Shown here one piece after another: positions 59,545 to 64,000 of a stretch of 64,000 nt of DNA. The DNA is from Natrinema sp046097095 (lineage in GTDB: Archaea > Halobacteriota > Halobacteria > Halobacteriales > Natrialbaceae), in NCBI RefSeq assembly GCF_046097095.1, contig NZ_CP175698.1, positions 744,001 through 808,000 of the forward strand. Direction: 5' to 3'. The stretch's first letter is position 1. Each line of letters begins with the position of its first letter. Made by a program: the position numbers and the translations under genes. Under the pieces are notes generated by a model. The model was not told the origin of the DNA, ran no database searches, and saw only the letters and a program-made list of their open reading frames with translations.

Positions 59545-61677
59545 CTACTCGAGGTCGAAGCGGTCGTTGGTCATGACCTTGCGCCACGCATCGACGAAGT
59601 CCTCGACGAACGTCTCTTCCTCGGCCGCGTAGACGTCCGCGATGGCGCGAAGGCGGGAGTTCGAGCCGAAGATGAGGTCCGCGCGGCTGGCCTCCCACTC
59701 GACCTCGCCGGTCTCGCGGTCGATCAGCTCGTAGCGGTCCTCGGACTCCGAGGCCTGTTCCCACTCGTAGCCCATGTCGAGTAGATTCACGAAGAAGTCG
59801 TTGGTCAGCGTCTCCGGCTCGTCGGTGAAGACGCCGAGGTCGGAGTCCTGGTAGGTCGCGCCCAGCGCGCGCATGCCGCCGACCAGCACCGTCATCTCGG
59901 AGGCCGTCAGGTCCAGCAGATCGGCGTGGTCGACCAACAGGTCCTCGGGCGGTTGGTCGTACTCGCCGCCGAAGTAGTTGCGGAATCCGTCGACTTCCGG
60001 CTTGAGCGCCTCGAAAGACTCCTCGTCGGTCTGGTCCTGCGTGGCGTCGGTCCGGCCGGGCTCGAACGGAATCTCGACGTCGTAGCCGGCGTCGGCCGCC
60101 GCCTGCTCGACGGCCGCGTAACCGCCCAGCACGATGAGATCAGCAAGCGAGACGCGCACGTCGTCGTCTCGAGCGCCGTTGAACTCCTCCTGAATCGCCT
60201 CGTAGGTCTCGAGGACGGTCTCGAGCTGTGCCGGCTCGTTGACCTCCCAGCTCCGCTGTGGCTCGAGGCGGATGCGAGCGCCGTTGGCACCGCCGCGCTT
60301 GTCGCTGTCGCGGTAGGTCGAGGCCGCCGCCCAGGCGGTCTTGGCCAGCTGCGAGACGGAGAGTTCCGTTCCGAGGATCTCAGCCTTGAGGTCGGCGGCT
60401 TCCTCCTCGCCGATCAGTTCGTAGTCGGCGTCGGGGACGGGATCCTGCCAGACGAACGTTTCCTCGGGCACGTCGGGGCCGAGGAACCGCTCCGGTGGGC
60501 CCATGTCGCGGTGGATCAGCTTATACCACGCTCGCGCGAAGGCGTCGAGGAACTCTGGCGGGTTGTCGCGGAAGTTCTCGATGATCTCCCGGAACTCCGG
60601 ATCGCGCTTGAGGGCGACGTCCGTCGTCATCATCATCGGGGCGTGTTTCTCCGACGGGTCGTGGGCGTCCGGGACGGTGTCGTAGGCCTCCTCCTCGACC
60701 GGCTGCCACTGCTTCGCGCCGCCGGGACCTTCGGTCAGCTCCCACTCGTAGTCGAGCAGGTTGTCGAGGTAGGAGGTGTCCCACATCGTCGGCCAGGCGT
60801 TCCAGGCGCCCTCGATACCGCTGGTGGTCGTCTCGGAGCCTTTTCCGGAGTCGGCCCAGCCGAGCCCCTGGTCCTCGATGGAGGCAGCCTCGGGCTCAGG
60901 ACCGATGTCGTCGTCGGTGGCGCCGTGAGCTTTGCCGAACGTGTGCCCGCCTGCGATGAGCGCGGCCGTTTCCGCGTCGCTCATCGCCATGCGGCCGAAC
61001 GCCTTTCGGATGTTCTCCGCCGACTTGAGCGGCTCCGGATTCCCGTTTGGCCCCTCTGGATCCACGTAGATGAGCCCCATCACGGTGGCACCGAGCGGTT
61101 CATCGAGTTCATCCTCCTCGTCGAAGCGCTCGTCCTGGGGCGCTTCCCACTCGGTCTCGGGACCCCAGTAGACGGCCTCGTCGGGCTCGAAGGCGTCCTC
61201 GCGCCCGCCGGCCCAGCCGAGCGTCTCCATGCCCATCGACTCGAGCGCGACGTTTCCGGCGAGGACGATCAGGTCGCCCCACGAGAGCTTGCGGCCGTAC
61301 TTGCGCTTGATCGGCTCGAGCAGCCGTCGCGCCTTATCGAGGCTCACGTTGTCGGGCCAGCTGTTGAGGGGGGCAAAGCGCTGTCGCCCGCCCGAAGCGC
61401 CGCCGCGGCCGTCGACGGTGCGGTACGTGCCGGCGCTGTGCCACGCCATGCGAATAAACAGCGGACCGTAGTGGCCGTAGTCGGCCGGCCACCAGTCTTG
61501 CGACGTCGTCATCAGGTCCTTGAGGTCCGCTTTCACCTCCTCGAGGTCGAGCTTCTGGAACTCCTCGGCGTAGTCGAAGTCCTCGCCGTAGGGTCCGACA
61601 TCTTCGGCGTTCTGGTCGAGAACGTCCAGACTCAGTTCGTTCGGCCACCACTTGTGGTTGCGCTTTCGCTCGCTCAT
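59545..61677 (-). CDS. katG: Catalase-peroxidase
   Basis: 710 residues from ATG 61677, the usual length. Distal Arg76, Trp79 and His80 (FIRMAWHSAGTYR), the Met-Tyr-Trp adduct partners Tyr204 (GLIYVDPEG) and Met230 (FGRMAMSD), and proximal haem His245 (AGGHTFGKAHG) are intact with the spacing of characterised KatG. The second, non-haem half follows. It destroys H2O2 by catalase and peroxidase reactions. Longer in-frame N-terminal extension (to 61836) has no homology to the family. Confidence 0.97.
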   Translation of the reverse strand: MSERKRNHKWWPNELSLDVLDQNAEDVGPYGEDFDYAEEFQKLDLEEVKADLKDLMTTSQDWWPADYGHYGPLFIRMAWHSAGTYRTVDGRGGASGGRQRFAPLNSWPDNVSLDKARRLLEPIKRKYGRKLSWGDLIVLAGNVALESMGMETLGWAGGREDAFEPDEAVYWGPETEWEAPQDERFDEEDELDEPLGATVMGLIYVDPEGPNGNPEPLKSAENIRKAFGRMAMSDAETAALIAGGHTFGKAHGATDDDIGPEPEAASIEDQGLGWADSGKGSETTTSGIEGAWNAWPTMWDTSYLDNLLDYEWELTEGPGGAKQWQPVEEEAYDTVPDAHDPSEKHAPMMMTTDVALKRDPEFREIIENFRDNPPEFLDAFARAWYKLIHRDMGPPERFLGPDVPEETFVWQDPVPDADYELIGEEEAADLKAEILGTELSVSQLAKTAWAAASTYRDSDKRGGANGARIRLEPQRSWEVNEPAQLETVLETYEAIQEEFNGARDDDVRVSLADLIVLGGYAAVEQAAADAGYDVEIPFEPGRTDATQDQTDEESFEALKPEVDGFRNYFGGEYDQPPEDLLVDHADLLDLTASEMTVLVGGMRALGATYQDSDLGVFTDEPETLTNDFFVNLLDMGYEWEQASESEDRYELIDRETGEVEWEASRADLIFGSNSRLRAIADVYAAEEETFVEDFVDAWRKVMTNDRFDLE

Positions 61678-62185
61678 CGTCGGCTCACCTCGGCAATACC
61701 GCCGTTCGCGCTGCGTTCCAGATTCTCGTCTACCATAGATTCTCTCTACGAGAGGAAGATTGGATCCGAGAATAATAGATGTACCGATCGCAACTTCCAG
61801 TTCACGATTTGCCCCATATTGTTTTCGATACTGCAAACGACTCTCACCGCTATCGCTAGCGGTCGCCGAGCGAGCGGCAACACGACTACGCGGTCAGCGA
61901 CCGGTCCGCGCCGGTCGATGCCGTCAGGACGAAAACGAGACCGCGATTGAAGCCCACCAAAGTGATCGGCGCTCGGTCCTCTCTGTGGCACCGAATCGGC
62001 CGCGAGCCCGCTTTCACTTCGATTAGCGTCGGGCGTCGGCTCTCGTCAGAAGTTCGCTCGCTCGAGTTCTCCGCCGTTCGTACGCACCACCGACTTGCCG
62101 GACGCCGGTGAAGCGACGCCCGGTGTTATCGACCGCTCTTTCCGTTGAACGTCGCCGAAGAAACTATCGGGGCGAAAAGCGGTGG
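61678..62185. other. Intergenic region upstream of katG
   Basis: 508 bases. An AT-rich stretch at 61730-61790 (ATAATAGATG, AGATTCTCTC) is likely to hold the katG promoter. No small gene or RNA is evident. The rest is ordinary haloarchaeal spacer with short frames lacking bias. Confidence 0.4.
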
Positions 62186-63529
62186 CTACTCCTCTTCCTC
62201 GGGCGTATCGGCGGCGTCGCCGTCGACCCGGCGGCTGACATCGACCTGATAGTTTCCGAGGATGTCTCGCCCGAGCAAGACGGGGTAATCCATGTGACTG
62301 CGGTCCTCGACGCTGGCCGTGACGGTGTGTTGGTTGCCGCCGACACCGACGACGACGTCGACGACGGGCCGGCTCTTGGACTGTTTGCTGCTTCCCGATC
62401 GGATGTGGGTAATGGACTTGATCGGGCCGGCACCGATGTCGGCGGCGAGCCCGGTGTCGATGCTCGTCCGCGTCGCGCCCGTGTCGGATTTCGCGAGGAC
62501 CGACGTCGAGCCGCTGGTTCCTGAGAGGACGACCTCCTCGGTGTAGCCGATCACGGCCGGCTCCGTGTCTTGGATGACCGTTTCGGCCGGCTGGGCCGTC
62601 GGCCGGGAGTCGTCGAGGACGTTCGTGAGTTCTCCAACGCGCTCGTCGTCGACCTCGCCGCCGGCGCGCTCGATCGCCAGTTTGGCGATGTACGGAGCGG
62701 GGCTCACCCGTGTCGCTTCGTAGAGCCCTTTGAATCCCGCGGTCGGGTTGACCTCGAGGACAAACCAGCCCTCGTCGCCCTCGACGAGGTCGACGCCGGC
62801 GTAGTCGAGGCCGACGACGTCGGCCGCTCGCCGCGCCATCTCGCCGGCTTCTGTGGGGAGATCGTCGGTCGCATCCTCGACCGAGCCGCCGAGCGCGACG
62901 TTGGTCCGCCAGTCGTTGTCCGGCGCGTAGCGATACATCGCGCCGACGATCTCGCTGCCGACGACGTAGACGCGCAGATCACGGTTGCGGACGTCCTCCC
63001 GATCGACGAGTTCCTGCAGGAAGGCATACCGATTGCCGACCTTGGCGTTGATCGGGTCGTCGGGGCCGACTTTCCACGTGCCGCCGCCGTGCGTGCCGAT
63101 CGCGGTCTTGTACACCGCTTCCTCGCCGTATCGCTCCCGCGCGGCGTTTAACTGGTCGCTGCTGAGCGCGAGGGTGACGTCGGGCGTCCGGACGTCGTCC
63201 GACGCGAGCGCGGTCGCGGTCGAGAGCTTGTGCATCGCCGTCATCACCGCGCTCGGCTCGTTGAGCGTCGGGACGAGCCGCGAGAAGGCGTTGACCAGCC
63301 CGAGCTCCTCGGCGGGCTGTTCGGTGTTCGACAGCAACATCCGATTTGCGATCACGTCGACCTCGGGCTCGAGGACCGGGCTGCCGTCCGTGACGCTGAT
63401 CGACGTGTTCTCAGACCGAAGCCACTCGGTATCGTGGCCGAGATCTTCGACCGCGTTGAGAATCGCTTTCGTTTCCTTGCTCGTATGAAGGCTCAACACC
63501 CCGACGGTCACGGGATCGCCACCGGCCAT
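62186..63529 (-). CDS. RimK-type ATP-grasp ligase fused to a RimB/aspartyl-protease-like domain
   Basis: 447 residues. N-terminal 300 form an ATP-grasp ligase (VYKTAIGTHGGGTWKVGP for ATP binding; GLDYAGVDLVEGDEGWFVLE and VNPTAGFKGL for metal). Residues about 315-430 are a RimB-like putative ATP-dependent protease fold (VVLSGTSGSTSVLAKSDTGA with the DTGA motif; MDYPVLLGRDILG). The ligase half would add glutamate or another amino acid to a peptide or cofactor; the second half could cleave it. The acidic tail ends in EEEE. Confidence 0.85.
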   Translation of the reverse strand: MAGGDPVTVGVLSLHTSKETKAILNAVEDLGHDTEWLRSENTSISVTDGSPVLEPEVDVIANRMLLSNTEQPAEELGLVNAFSRLVPTLNEPSAVMTAMHKLSTATALASDDVRTPDVTLALSSDQLNAARERYGEEAVYKTAIGTHGGGTWKVGPDDPINAKVGNRYAFLQELVDREDVRNRDLRVYVVGSEIVGAMYRYAPDNDWRTNVALGGSVEDATDDLPTEAGEMARRAADVVGLDYAGVDLVEGDEGWFVLEVNPTAGFKGLYEATRVSPAPYIAKLAIERAGGEVDDERVGELTNVLDDSRPTAQPAETVIQDTEPAVIGYTEEVVLSGTSGSTSVLAKSDTGATRTSIDTGLAADIGAGPIKSITHIRSGSSKQSKSRPVVDVVVGVGGNQHTVTASVEDRSHMDYPVLLGRDILGNYQVDVSRRVDGDAADTPEEEE

Positions 63530-63624
63530 AGCGACTAGACGCCGAGCCGTCGGATAAGTGTTGATAGCTAATGCGGAACCAAGACACTTATCTCATACCT
63601 CAACGTAATTTCAACCGTACTCCG

Positions 63625-64000
63625 ATGTCGAACAGACCGATCCGGCGGCGCGTGTTTGGCCCCGCCGCTGAGCATCCGGTAGTCGGACTTACGACTACAG
63701 TTATCGGTATTTGTGTACTATTTTTCTTCGGACTGGGAAGCAGTGTTGTTGATCGAGCCCTTCTTACTATCAATATCGCTGGATGCCTACCTGTCATCTA
63801 TGAGATCCGAGGACCCAAAGCAGCTAGTAGAGGTGTCAGTTTTCTCTGGACCGTTGTTGGGAGTAGTATAACTATTATAATGTATACGGGACTGTACGCT
63901 GTTGTCCAGCGATTCATGATCTCAGATGTCACATTACTGGTTCCATTTTTCGGAACGCTGTACGTTCAATATCTCTTTTCGAGATTTTGGGTACGGATCC
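63625..64000 (+). CDS. Integral membrane protein (partial, runs off window)
   Basis: From ATG 63625: MSNRPIRRRVFGPAAEHPVV, then four hydrophobic spans (about 19-37, 46-58, 73-93, 102-116) in the first 125 residues; the C-terminus lies beyond the window. Base composition is AT-richer than neighbours, suggesting transfer. A TATA-like ACTTATC around 63586 precedes it by about 35 bases. No family recognised. Confidence 0.6.
   Translation, partial: MSNRPIRRRVFGPAAEHPVVGLTTTVIGICVLFFFGLGSSVVDRALLTINIAGCLPVIYEIRGPKAASRGVSFLWTVVGSSITIIMYTGLYAVVQRFMISDVTLLVPFFGTLYVQYLFSRFWVRI

Noticed and set aside
1..64000. CRISPR arrays and rRNA genes
   Set aside because: No series of regularly spaced direct repeats with unique spacers and no rRNA-like conserved stretches were seen in reading the window.

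Overview
The window comes from a haloarchaeon, most likely a Natrialba/Haloterrigena/Natrinema-type genome. The evidence is high GC with strong third-position bias, very acidic proteins, Tat signal peptides on several secreted proteins, AT-rich TATA-like boxes about 27 bases before start codons (leaderless transcripts), and many haloarchaeal families (HalX response regulators, PAS histidine kinases, GTP cyclohydrolase III). Genus is inference only; there is no rRNA in the window.

Layout. 1-4.9 kb holds housekeeping genes: a partial eIF2B/ribose-1,5-bisphosphate isomerase family gene, an Mrp-type Fe-S ATPase, and an Fe-S uracil-DNA glycosylase-family protein. A tRNA-Ser(UGA) at 4971-5054 is followed by a duplicated T-arm scar. 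5.3-8.9 kb is a cell-surface module: a PGF-CTERM-like anchored protein, a secreted coiled-coil protein and a membrane-anchored winged-helix regulator, two of which share the same ectodomain. 9.0-15.7 kb encodes the glutamate-to-glyoxylate part of the methylaspartate cycle: malyl/methylmalyl-CoA lyase, mesaconyl-CoA hydratase, methylaspartate ammonia-lyase, both glutamate mutase subunits, and divergently the mesaconate CoA-transferase. This allows acetyl-CoA assimilation through glutamate. 16.0-20.1 kb is a visibly AT-richer McrBC-type modification-dependent restriction operon whose McrB carries PUA/EVE-like modules.

20.1-24.3 kb holds a frameshifted small membrane gene, a zinc microprotein, a candidate structured RNA, a ribbon-helix-helix regulator, a Tat-secreted protein and a metallo-beta-lactamase protein. 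24.6-30.6 kb has a multi-PAS kinase, GTP cyclohydrolase III, a CBS/zinc protein, phosphoglycerate kinase, a GNAT acetyltransferase and tRNA-Thr(UGU). 30.6-32.3 kb looks like the remains of a small integrated element at the tRNA-Thr: a Tat-secreted small protein, a transposase relic, two zinc microproteins and a degenerate copy of the tRNA 3' end.

32.6-54.3 kb is mixed metabolic and membrane genes. Fatty-acid/acyl-CoA catabolism recurs: enoyl-CoA hydratase with acyl-CoA synthetase, two acyl-CoA dehydrogenases, and 3-hydroxyacyl-CoA dehydrogenase. Also here are NikR, a cupin, a creatininase/ArfB-family amidohydrolase, a kinase and HalX regulator in convergent overlap, and a membrane gene that appears to start at ATT. 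54.4-64.0 kb has a Tat protein with a Gly/Arg/His repeat tail, a SdhA/NadB-type flavoprotein, an AlkA-type glycosylase, an unusual five-residue-repeat protein with a PRC-barrel, catalase-peroxidase, a fused RimK ligase/aspartyl-protease-like protein and a partial membrane protein.

Most promising for follow-up: the EVE-McrBC operon, the pentad-repeat/PRC-barrel protein, the shared-ectodomain surface module with helically phased repeats in its divergent promoter, paired palindromes inserted in-frame in methylaspartate ammonia-lyase, the ATT-start gene, and the TATA-driven structured RNA candidate.
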